Shown here: piece by piece, positions 9,049-18,947 of the stretch
How the letters are laid out: each line of letters begins with the position of its first letter
How positions within the stretch are numbered: position 1 is the first letter of the stretch
Source: Pseudomonadota bacterium
GTDB lineage: Bacteria > Pseudomonadota > Gammaproteobacteria > Burkholderiales > Rhodocyclaceae
Direction of reading: 5' to 3'
DNA length: 40,507 bases
NCBI GenBank assembly: GCA_021782315.1
Contig: JAJXVG010000003.1
Location: forward strand, 16,267 to 56,773
Program-made: the position numbers and the translations under genes
The notes under the pieces: model-generated
The model's database searches: none
Told to the model about the DNA's origin: nothing
The model's input: the letters and a program-made list of their open reading frames with translations, nothing else

Positions 9049-9468
9049 ATGTTCTGGATTCTTGTAAGCCTTATTGCAATGGTCGCGGCGGGGTATTTTT
9101 TCAAGTGTAAAAAACACGCGGACAAGGCATCTCCTGCGTCGCCCGAATCTGGGCTGACTCAAAAAAAACCGATTTGGGGAAAACGTATCGTCGTTCCGAC
9201 CCACGGCACGCCGTGTATGGCCGCCAGGGCATCGCTCGGGCAGAGCTTCGAATTGGACAAGCTGCCAGTTTTACCGCTTGCCGCTTGCACCTGCAAGCCC
9301 AGTTGCCTTTGTCATTTCGAATCGGTGACCGAGAAACGAGACAATACCGAGCGGCGCAGCGGAAACGAGCGCCGGCCGGCCCTCCGCTTCGACCCGAAGG
9401 CAAGCCAGCGGCGCAGCGGCCATGACCGCCGCAAGAAAAATCAGGACCCCTTCTCGTCCGCGCTCTGA
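9049..9468 (+). CDS. Small membrane-anchored hypothetical protein with Cys cluster and duplicated RRSGxE/DRR motif
   Basis: MFWILVSLIAMVAAGYFFKCKK (single TM), 'CTCKPSCLC', 'RRSGNERR' and 'RRSGHDRRKK'. Confidence 0.6.
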   Translation: MFWILVSLIAMVAAGYFFKCKKHADKASPASPESGLTQKKPIWGKRIVVPTHGTPCMAARASLGQSFELDKLPVLPLAACTCKPSCLCHFESVTEKRDNTERRSGNERRPALRFDPKASQRRSGHDRRKKNQDPFSSAL

Positions 9469-9569
9469 GGCGGCCCGGCATCGGCCGGGGCACGGCCGCG
9501 ACGGAAGCCCGCCATGCCTTGCCTTCACCGGCGAGGCCCCTGCGCTATTATCTGGCGCTGCCTCGTCGA

Positions 9570-10043
9570 TTACCCCGAGCGCCGACGCCACAGGCGAAAG
9601 GCCAGAAAACAGACGAGAAAGACATTGAAGGCCAGGACCAGCGAGGTAATGGCCGATGGCCTGTGCAGCAGGTGGCCGATCTCGAAAGGCACGTAGAGGC
9701 CACCCGAGAGTGCCCCCAGCCACTCGCCCCAGGCCCTGTCGTTCCATAGCCCGTAGCTTTCCAGCCAGCGGGTCGAAACATAGCCGGCCGCCAACAGTTC
9801 CAGCAAATGCAGGTCGGTATTGGGCAGGAGATCGGCGTAGTGCAACAGGACGGTCGGGTAGCGCGCTTCCGGGTTCAAATGAAAGCGTCCGATCAACTCT
9901 ATTGCCAGGTGGCGAACATCGTGATGCATCAGGTCAAGCAGGCCGACGATGGCGGCCAGCGCGGCCAACCCCTTGATCGCCTCGAAGACGGCAATCGCAC
10001 GCAGGGTGCGGCGAATGGAATCTTGCTGCGGAATCATGGACAT
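9570..10043 (-). CDS. DUF2127 family membrane protein
   Basis: 'RTLRAIAVFEAIKGLAALAAIVGLLDLMHHDVRHLAIELIGRFHLNPEARYP....LLAAGYVSTRWLESYGLWNDRAWGEWLGALSGGLYVPFEIGHLLHRPS'. Confidence 0.85.
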   Translation of the reverse strand: MSMIPQQDSIRRTLRAIAVFEAIKGLAALAAIVGLLDLMHHDVRHLAIELIGRFHLNPEARYPTVLLHYADLLPNTDLHLLELLAAGYVSTRWLESYGLWNDRAWGEWLGALSGGLYVPFEIGHLLHRPSAITSLVLAFNVFLVCFLAFRLWRRRSG

Positions 10044-10050
10044 CCTCTCC

Positions 10051-10395
10051 TCACCGTGGCGAATGTCCTTCCAAGTCCATGCTGTCATATAGCAATCGGA
10101 GCACATCAATCACTTCGCGCCCCTGAATGCTGCCGACGCGGAACATAACAAAGTGTCGCCCCTTGCGCCCGTTTCGAGCCACATGGAGCGTATGGATATT
10201 GTTCCCGATTTCGGGACGCTCCTTGACCCCGATTATCGCGGAGCCGGCGTTCAGAGCCTTTAGCGCGGATGACAAGGTATCGGCATAACTCCGCGCCTGC
10301 ACAGAACCGAAATTCTCGACCGTCCAGCGCAGAATTTGACGGAAATCCGCCTCGGCAGCCGCCGATAGGCGAACCGTCCAAAAACGCTCACCCAC
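10051..10395 (-). CDS. RelE/ParE family toxin
   Basis: 'VRLSAAAEADFRQILRWTVENFGSVQARSYADTLSSALKAL...VIDVLRLLYDSMD'; GTG start overlaps antitoxin stop (TAGTG). Confidence 0.87.
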   Translation of the reverse strand: MGERFWTVRLSAAAEADFRQILRWTVENFGSVQARSYADTLSSALKALNAGSAIIGVKERPEIGNNIHTLHVARNGRKGRHFVMFRVGSIQGREVIDVLRLLYDSMDLEGHSPR

Positions 10396-10673
10396 TACGC
10401 GCCAATCACTTTGGAAGTCAGTGTTGCCAGATGCTGACCAAGCACATCCGAGGACTCAAAACTACGGAAGTTGCCAGCTTCGATGTCTGCAATGCCGACG
10501 TTGGCAGCATCGCGCAACGCCAATAGACGCATTTCATCTTCGGACTCCCGGCGTTCAACCAGCCGCAGTCCTTCGCGCAATACCTCACTGGCATTCTGAT
10601 AACGCCCGGAGGTGACTAGCTGCTCAACAAAATGAGCTTGATGGTCGGTAAGAACAACGTTTCGAGTTGGCAT
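10395..10673 (-). CDS. ParD-like antitoxin
   Basis: 'MPTRNVVLTDHQAHFVEQLVTSGRYQNASEVLREGLRLVERRESEDEMRLLALRDAANVGIADIEAG', ParD N-terminal RHH. Confidence 0.9.
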   Translation of the reverse strand: MPTRNVVLTDHQAHFVEQLVTSGRYQNASEVLREGLRLVERRESEDEMRLLALRDAANVGIADIEAGNFRSFESSDVLGQHLATLTSKVIGA

Positions 10674-10736
10674 GGGAACCTCAGCAGCCAGGATTTCATA
10701 TTGGCATACTATGCCATAAACCCAAGCGTAGCGAGA

Positions 10737-12188
10737 CTACATCAGCACGATGTCGTATTGCTCGGGCGAATAGCTGGGTTCGGATTGCAGTGAAACCGGC
10801 TTGCCGATGAAATCCGAGAGCATGGCCAGTGACTGCGACTCCTCGTCGAGAAAGAGATTGACCACGGCCGGCCCGGCCAGGATGCGGTATTCGCGGGCAT
10901 TGAACTGACGGGCCTCGCGCAGCAGTTCGCGGAGAATTTCATAGGCGACGGTACGTGCCGTCTTGACCTCGCCCCGCCCGCCGCAGGTCGGGCAAGGCTG
11001 GCAGAGGACGTGGGCCAGCGATTCGCGCGTCCGCTTGCGGGTCATTTCGACCAGGCCGAGCGCGGTGAAGCCGTTCACCGTCAACCGGGTGTGGTCGCTG
11101 GCCAGCGCCTTGTTGAATTCATCGAGAACGGCCTTCTTGTGCTCCTCGTTTTCCATGTCGATGAAATCGACGATGATGATGCCGCCGAGATTGCGCAGGC
11201 GCAGCTGGCGGGCGATGGTCACCGCCGCCTCGAGATTGGTCTTGAAGATGGTGTCGTCGAAATTGCGGACACCGACGAAACCGCCGGTGTTGACGTCGAT
11301 CGTCGTCATCGCCTCGGTCTGGTCCATGATCAGGTAGCCGCCCGACTTGAGGTCGACGCGGCGGGCCAGGGCCTTCTGGATTTCGTCCTCGACGCCGTGC
11401 AGGTCGAACAGCGGGCGCTGGCCGGTATAGTGTTCGAGCAGGGGCATGACCGCCGGCGTGTACTCCTGCGCGAAAAGGGTCAGCTTCTGAAAATTCTCCC
11501 GCGAGTCGATGAACATGCGCGTCGTTTCCGGATTGACGAAATCGCGCAGGACGCGCTGGCCGAGAGACAGTTCCTGGTAGAGCAGGGTCGGTGGCGGCAA
11601 GGTCCTGGCTTTTTCGCGGATGTCGGCCCAGGTTTTCCGCAAATAGGCGATATCGGTGGCGAATTCCTCATCGCTGGCGCTTTCGGCCATGGTCCGGACG
11701 ATAAAGCCGCCCGGTTCGTCATCCGGCACCAGGCGGGTGATCTTGTCGCGCAGGATTTCGCGCTCTGCCTCGGATTCGATCCGCTGCGAAATGCCGATGT
11801 GCTTTTCCTGCGGCAGGTAAACCAGCATGCGGCCGGCGATGGAAACCTGCGTCGACAACCTGGCCCCCTTGGTGCCGATCGGGTCCTTGACGACCTGCAC
11901 GAGGATGCTCTGCCCGTCGTGCAGGACCTTCTCGATCGGCCTTTCGGTGGCCGTCTCGCGCGGTTGCCAGATATCGGCGACATGCAGGAAAGCGGTCCGT
12001 TCCAGACCGACTTCGACGAAGGCGGACTGCATGCCGGGCAGGATGCGGCAGACCCGTCCGAGATAAACATTGCCGACCAGACCACGGCTGGCCGTGCGCT
12101 CGATATGCAACTCCTGGACGACGCCTTGTTGCATGACTGCAACGCGCGTTTCCTGCGGCGTGAAATTGATCAGGATTTCTTCGGACAT
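10737..12188 (-). CDS. rng: Ribonuclease G
   Basis: 'EEILINFTPQETRVAVMQQGVVQELHIERTASRGLVGNVYLGRVCRILPGMQSAFVEVGLERTAFLHVADI', 'GGYLIMDQTEAMTTIDVNTGGFVG', 'CPTCGGRG'. Confidence 0.97.
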   Translation of the reverse strand: MSEEILINFTPQETRVAVMQQGVVQELHIERTASRGLVGNVYLGRVCRILPGMQSAFVEVGLERTAFLHVADIWQPRETATERPIEKVLHDGQSILVQVVKDPIGTKGARLSTQVSIAGRMLVYLPQEKHIGISQRIESEAEREILRDKITRLVPDDEPGGFIVRTMAESASDEEFATDIAYLRKTWADIREKARTLPPPTLLYQELSLGQRVLRDFVNPETTRMFIDSRENFQKLTLFAQEYTPAVMPLLEHYTGQRPLFDLHGVEDEIQKALARRVDLKSGGYLIMDQTEAMTTIDVNTGGFVGVRNFDDTIFKTNLEAAVTIARQLRLRNLGGIIIVDFIDMENEEHKKAVLDEFNKALASDHTRLTVNGFTALGLVEMTRKRTRESLAHVLCQPCPTCGGRGEVKTARTVAYEILRELLREARQFNAREYRILAGPAVVNLFLDEESQSLAMLSDFIGKPVSLQSEPSYSPEQYDIVLM

Positions 12189-12223
12189 AGTCTCTACAAT
12201 GCGCTGTTTTGCTGCATTCTACT

Positions 12224-13498
12224 ATGCCCAAAGCTCCCGAACTTCTTGCCCCTGCCGGCTCCCTCGAGATGATGCGCACCGCCTTCGACTTCGGCGCCGA
12301 CGCCATCTATGCCGGTCAGCCGCGCTACAGCCTGCGCGTGCGCAACAACGAATTCGGCAGCATCGACAAACTGGGCGAAGGGATAGAAGAGGCGCATGCT
12401 CGCGGCAAGCAGTTTTTCGTCGTCAGCAACATCATTCCCCATAATGCCAAGCTACCGACCTATCTCGCCGACATGGCGCCGGTCGTCGCGCTGAAGCCCG
12501 ATGCCCTGATCATGTCCGATCCCGGCCTCATCGACATGGTGCGCGAAACCTGGCCGGAACAGGTCGTTCACCTGTCGGTGCAGGCCAATACGGTCAACTG
12601 GGCGGCCGTCCGTTTCTGGCAGAAGATGGGCGTCCAGCGCATCATCCTGTCGCGCGAACTGTCGCTCGACGAGGTCGCCGAAATCCGCCAGAAATGCCCG
12701 GACATCGAACTCGAAGTCTTCGTCCACGGCGCGCTGTGCATCGCCTATTCCGGCCGCTGCCTGCTCTCCGGCTACTTCAACCACCGCGACCCGAACCAGG
12801 GCACCTGCACCAACTCCTGTCGCTGGGATTACAAGGTGAGCACCTCGGACGGCCAGCCGGCGAAAATGGTCAGGAACGAGCAGGAGATCCTGATCGAAGA
12901 AAAAATGCGACCGGGTGAGCTGATGCCGATCGAAGAGGACGAACACGGCACCTACATCCTGAATTCCAAGGATCTGCGAGCCATCGAGCACGTCCATCGC
13001 CTGGTCGACATCGGCGTCGATTCGCTGAAAATAGAAGGTCGCACCAAGAGCCCGTATTATGTTGCCCGGACCTCGCAGGCCTATCGCCAGGCGATCGACG
13101 ATGCCGTCGCCGGTCGCCCGCTCGACCCGGCGCTCCTGCGCGAACTGGAGGGTCTGGCCAACCGCGGCTACACCGACGGTTTTCTGCAGCGCCACCACGA
13201 CACCGACTACCAGAATTATCTGCGCGGCAACTCGGAATCGGACCGCAGCCTGTACGTGGGCGACGCCGTCGGCTTCGACGCCACGCGCGGCCTGATGGAA
13301 ATCGAGGTCAAGAATCGCTTCGCCACCGGTGACCGGCTCGAATGCGTGCACCCCTCCGGCAATCGCACATTCACCCTGGCCCGCATGGAAAACAGGCAAG
13401 GGGAGGCCGTCAGCGTGGCGCCCGGCAGCGGCCACCGTGTCTGGATCGATTTGCCGGTCATGTACACCGATTCCTTCGTCGCACGTTTTGTCGACTAG
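12224..13498 (+). CDS. tRNA hydroxylation protein TrhP/YegQ-like (peptidase U32 family)
   Basis: 'MPKAPELLAPAGSLEMMRTAFDFGADAIYAGQPRYSLRVRNNEF', 'ELEVFVHGALCIAYSGRCLLSGYFNHRDPNQGTCTNSCRW'. Confidence 0.93.
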   Translation: MPKAPELLAPAGSLEMMRTAFDFGADAIYAGQPRYSLRVRNNEFGSIDKLGEGIEEAHARGKQFFVVSNIIPHNAKLPTYLADMAPVVALKPDALIMSDPGLIDMVRETWPEQVVHLSVQANTVNWAAVRFWQKMGVQRIILSRELSLDEVAEIRQKCPDIELEVFVHGALCIAYSGRCLLSGYFNHRDPNQGTCTNSCRWDYKVSTSDGQPAKMVRNEQEILIEEKMRPGELMPIEEDEHGTYILNSKDLRAIEHVHRLVDIGVDSLKIEGRTKSPYYVARTSQAYRQAIDDAVAGRPLDPALLRELEGLANRGYTDGFLQRHHDTDYQNYLRGNSESDRSLYVGDAVGFDATRGLMEIEVKNRFATGDRLECVHPSGNRTFTLARMENRQGEAVSVAPGSGHRVWIDLPVMYTDSFVARFVD

Positions 13499-13563
13499 AA
13501 AATGTCACGAAACAGCCCAAACTTAATTTTGTGCACCGCAGCAACCAGTGTAAACTCAAGCCT

Positions 13564-14688
13564 ATGAGCAAAACAGCCAACCGCATGCCGCTGATCGACG
13601 CCATGAAGGCGATCGCCGCCCTGCTCGTCCTGCTCAATCACTTTTCCTCCTACGGCCCGCTGGCCGAAGCGTCGCGCGAAGCTTTCCCGGCCATTTCTGG
13701 GTGGTTTTTCGATTACGGTCGCATGGCGGTCCAGATCTTTCTCGTCATTGCCGGCTTTCTCGCGGCACGCGGCCTGTCGGCCCAGGGCCAGGCGCTGACC
13801 GTCTCGCCGCTGCCCCTGATCTGGAAACGCTACCTGCGCCTGGCCATACCCTATCTCGCCGCCATCGGCCTGGCCATCATCGCTTCCGCCGTCGCCAACC
13901 AGTGGCTGGACGATGAGGCCATTCCGGCCCGCGCCACCTTCAGGCAATGGCTGGCCCATGCCGCCCTGCTGCACAGCCTGCTCGGTTTCGATTCGCTGTC
14001 GGCCGGTGTCTGGTACATCGCCATCGATTTCCAGCTCTTTGCCCTGATGGCGCTTCTGCTCTGGATCGGCCGCCGCAATGTCGTCGCTCCGGGGCTGGTG
14101 CTGGGCATGACCGTCGCCTCGCTTTTCTGGTTCAACCGCGACGCCAGCCTCGACAACTGGGCCATCTACTTTTTCGGTTCCTACGGACTGGGCGCCGCCG
14201 CCTGGTGGGCCTCCGACCGCCAGCGGCTGTCGGCCTGGCTCGGCGTCCTGCTGACAGTCGCCGTTGCCGCCCTGATCGTCGATTTCCGCCTGCGCATCCT
14301 GCTCGCCCTGGCCGTGGCGCTTACCCTGGGCTTCAGTCGCCGCAACGGCCTGCTCGAGGTCTGGCCCGACTTCCGCCCCCTGGCCTTCCTCGGCCGGATT
14401 TCATATTCGCTCTTCCTGGTCCATTTCCCGGTCTTGCTGCTGGCCAACTGCGTCTACGCGCAGCTCAACCTGTCGTCTGCCGCATCGGTGGTCATCGGCC
14501 TGAACCTGGCCATCGCCACCAGTATCGGGGTGGCCACGCTGTTCTACCGTTGGGTTGAAAGCCCGGAAGCCAGCCGGCGCATCACGACCGCCCTCGGCTG
14601 GTTGGCAAACAGCCTGCAGGCCCTGTCGCTATGGGCGGCGAGACGGGCCCGCCGCGTGGCGCGCCGCGCCATACTCGGTCGGGTATGA
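13564..14688 (+). CDS. Acyltransferase 3 family membrane protein (OafA/YrhL-like)
   Basis: 'MPLIDAMKAIAALLVLLNHFSSYGPLAE', 'YLRLAIPYLAAIGLAI', 'FLGRISYSLFLVHFPVLLLAN', multi-TM. Confidence 0.9.
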   Translation: MSKTANRMPLIDAMKAIAALLVLLNHFSSYGPLAEASREAFPAISGWFFDYGRMAVQIFLVIAGFLAARGLSAQGQALTVSPLPLIWKRYLRLAIPYLAAIGLAIIASAVANQWLDDEAIPARATFRQWLAHAALLHSLLGFDSLSAGVWYIAIDFQLFALMALLLWIGRRNVVAPGLVLGMTVASLFWFNRDASLDNWAIYFFGSYGLGAAAWWASDRQRLSAWLGVLLTVAVAALIVDFRLRILLALAVALTLGFSRRNGLLEVWPDFRPLAFLGRISYSLFLVHFPVLLLANCVYAQLNLSSAASVVIGLNLAIATSIGVATLFYRWVESPEASRRITTALGWLANSLQALSLWAARRARRVARRAILGRV

Positions 14689-14715
14689 ACCAGGTGTAGT
14701 GCCACACTCTCTCCA

Positions 14716-16674
<1,959 letters not shown>

Positions 16675-16778
16675 CTCGTCTCCAGGATCTCTTGTCGCCG
16701 GCCCGATCGGGCTGAATATTCAAAGATATCAGGAATTGCCGGGAGCAAACTGTCGTCGACCGGACACTTCCGCCGGCC

Positions 16779-16940
16779 AGTGTAGTGTTGCACTCTTGAT
16801 GGCACAGTTAAAACTGAAGGATTTTTGGTCAGGGCAAGGCGCAAACCACAGCGATACCCAGTGGTATCGCGAGGATTTGCAACGCCGCCATGGCCGAAAA
16901 GACAAGGTTTTAAGTGCCAGAGAGCGTGCAACACTACACT
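16779..16940. repeat. MITE-like non-coding palindromic element (~162 bp) with terminal inverted repeats
   Basis: AGTGTAGTGTTGCAC (16779-16793) vs GTGCAACACTACACT (16926-16940), perfect 15-bp TIRs; central GCGATACC-CAGT-GGTATCGC (16851-16870) and GCAAA/TTTGC (16841-16845/16876-16880) are symmetric about essentially the same centre. Confidence 0.75.
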
Positions 16941-17012
16941 AGAATTGACGCCGCACCACTGGACGGACAAACTCGCCGCCTTGCCATCCCCCCGCCTTAC
17001 GCGCCGAAACCC

Positions 17013-17825
17013 ATGTCGCTCGCCTGGAACCTGAAAATCCTGATCAGTACGCTTCTCCTGCCGCCCGGCAACGGCCTGCTGCTCATCGCCCTGGCCGGCG
17101 CCTGGCGCCGTCGGCGCTGGGCCTTCGCCCTGGCCGCCTGCGGCGGTGCCCTGCTCCTGGCGCAAAGCCTGCCCTTCGTGGCCGGCCGGCTGATCGCCAC
17201 CCTGGAAGAACAGAATCCGCCGCTCGCGACGACGCGGCCGGCGGCCGACGCCATCGTCATTCTCGGCAGCGGCCTGCTCACCGCCGCCGCGGAATACGGC
17301 GGCGACACGGCCAACGAACGCACCCTGCTCCGCACCCGTTACGGCGCCACCCTGGCCCGCCGCTACGGCTTGCCGGTGCTGGTCAGCGGCGGGCGCCTGC
17401 CGCCAACCCGCCGCACCGAAGCCGAGGTCATGGCCGGCATCCTGCAGGACGAATTTGGCGTGGCCGTCCGCTGGCAGGAAGCGGCTTCAATGGACACTGC
17501 CGAAAATGCGGTCTTTTCGGCCGCCATGCTCAAGGCCGCCGGCATCCGGCGCGTCCTCCTCGTCACCCAGGCCTTCCACATGCCGCGCGCCCGACGGTTT
17601 TTCGAACAGGCCGGACTGACGGTGGTTCCGGCCCCCACCGCCTTCGCCGGCCGACCCGGAACAAGCTGGCAGTTCGCCGATTTCCTGCCCCAGGCCGCCG
17701 CCCTGCACAGGTCGTATTACGCCCTGCACGAATGGCTGGGGCTGGCCTGGATGGCACTGAGCCCAAAACGATGCGGCCAGTTCAGCGGCGTCTGTCCACC
17801 GGAAAATCCGGATACCCGACCGTAG
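17013..17825 (+). CDS. YdcF/ElyC/SanA-like DUF218 membrane protein
   Basis: 'AIVILGSGLLTAAAEYGG...NERTLLRTRYGATLARRYGLPVLVSGGRLPPTRRTEAEVMAGIL...SMDTAENAVFSAAMLKAAGIRRVLLVTQAFHMPRARRFFEQAG'. Confidence 0.9.
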   Translation: MSLAWNLKILISTLLLPPGNGLLLIALAGAWRRRRWAFALAACGGALLLAQSLPFVAGRLIATLEEQNPPLATTRPAADAIVILGSGLLTAAAEYGGDTANERTLLRTRYGATLARRYGLPVLVSGGRLPPTRRTEAEVMAGILQDEFGVAVRWQEAASMDTAENAVFSAAMLKAAGIRRVLLVTQAFHMPRARRFFEQAGLTVVPAPTAFAGRPGTSWQFADFLPQAAALHRSYYALHEWLGLAWMALSPKRCGQFSGVCPPENPDTRP

Positions 17826-17833
17826 CGCCCGCC

Positions 17834-18886
17834 ATGCATCTCTTCGTCGACATTTCCAGCCACGGCTTCGGCCACCTCGCGATCACGGCGCCTGTCCTCA
17901 ACGCGCTGGCCAAGGCCTGTCCGGATTTCCGCCTGACGGTCAGAAGCGCGCTGCCGGCCGCCATGCTGCGGCAACGGATCGTGGTTCCCCATGAGATCAT
18001 TCCCGCCGCCAGCGATTTCGGCTACATCATGGTCGACGCCACCCGCATCGACCTGGCGGCGAGTGCCGCCGCCTATCGCCGGGCACATGGCGACTGGCCG
18101 ACCCGGGTCGCCGCCGAAGCGCGTTTCCTGGCCGGACTCGATCCCGACCTTGTGTTGACCAGCGTCAGCTACCTGCCGCTGGCAGGGGCGGCCGTGGCCG
18201 GTATTCCGGCCTGCAGCCTGTGTTCGCTGAACTGGGCCGATCTCTTTGCCCATTTTTTCGGCGACAAGCCCTGGGCCGGGCCCATCCATGCCGAAATGCT
18301 CGCCGCCTACCGTTCGGCCCGCAGCTTCCTCCGCGTCACCCCGGGCATGGCCATGGGCGATCTGGGCAATGTCACGCCGCTCGGACCGATCGCGGCATTG
18401 GGCACAAGACAGGACCTCGCTCTCAAGGGCGACAAGGCGGTCATGGTCGCCATGGGCGGTATCGCCCACCGTCTGCCGGTCGAAGACTGGCCGCGCCTGC
18501 CCGGCATACGCTGGCTGTTGCCTGCCGCCTGGAACTGCCGGCATCCGGATGCCATCGCCTGGGAATCCTTCGGCCTCGGTTTTACCGATCTGCTCTCCTC
18601 GGTCGATGCCATCGTCACCAAACCCGGTTACGGCACCTTCACCGAAGCCGCCTGCAACGGCATCCCGGGCATTTACCAGCGACGCGAGGACTGGCCGGAA
18701 CAGGACTGCCTGATCGACTGGCTGAACTGCCACGGCGCCTGTCTCGAAATCGCCCCCTCGGCACTGACCGTCGGCTTGACTTCAAATGATCTTGACAACG
18801 TTCTAAACCGTGTCGTTTCGCCACGCCCGGAAGCAAATGGCATCGATGGAGCCGCCCAAGCCATTCTTTGCCATGCCAATGCATAA
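17834..18886 (+). CDS. GT-B fold glycosyltransferase-like protein (MurG/GT28-like)
   Basis: N-term 'MHLFVDISSHGFGHLAITAPVLNALAKACPDFRLTVRS'; C-term 'LLSSVDAIVTKPGYGTFTEAACNGIPGIYQRREDWPEQ' donor-binding-like loop. Confidence 0.75.
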   Translation: MHLFVDISSHGFGHLAITAPVLNALAKACPDFRLTVRSALPAAMLRQRIVVPHEIIPAASDFGYIMVDATRIDLAASAAAYRRAHGDWPTRVAAEARFLAGLDPDLVLTSVSYLPLAGAAVAGIPACSLCSLNWADLFAHFFGDKPWAGPIHAEMLAAYRSARSFLRVTPGMAMGDLGNVTPLGPIAALGTRQDLALKGDKAVMVAMGGIAHRLPVEDWPRLPGIRWLLPAAWNCRHPDAIAWESFGLGFTDLLSSVDAIVTKPGYGTFTEAACNGIPGIYQRREDWPEQDCLIDWLNCHGACLEIAPSALTVGLTSNDLDNVLNRVVSPRPEANGIDGAAQAILCHANA

Positions 18887-18921
18887 ATATTTACCTGACA
18901 AGCGCCCTTAAATCCCCCATT

Positions 18922-18941
18922 TTGTGCGGGATTTGGCACAA
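18922..18941. promoter_or_regulatory. Short inverted repeat at NRPS gene start
   Basis: TTGTGC-GGGATTTG-GCACAA immediately before the ATG at 18948. Confidence 0.35.
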
Positions 18942-18947
18942 TTCGGC

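Noticed and set aside
11010-12272. 420-aa plus-strand ORF antisense to rng
   Set aside because: Shadow of RNase G, low-complexity Asp/Gly/Val/Arg composition.
12452-13435. 327-aa minus-strand ORF antisense to trhP
   Set aside because: Shadow ORF of a well-conserved U32 family gene.
16914-17012. N-terminal extension of the YdcF ORF into the MITE-like element (GTG at 16914)
   Set aside because: Extension is encoded by the repeat's right end; ATG at 17013 precedes a normal hydrophobic N-terminus.
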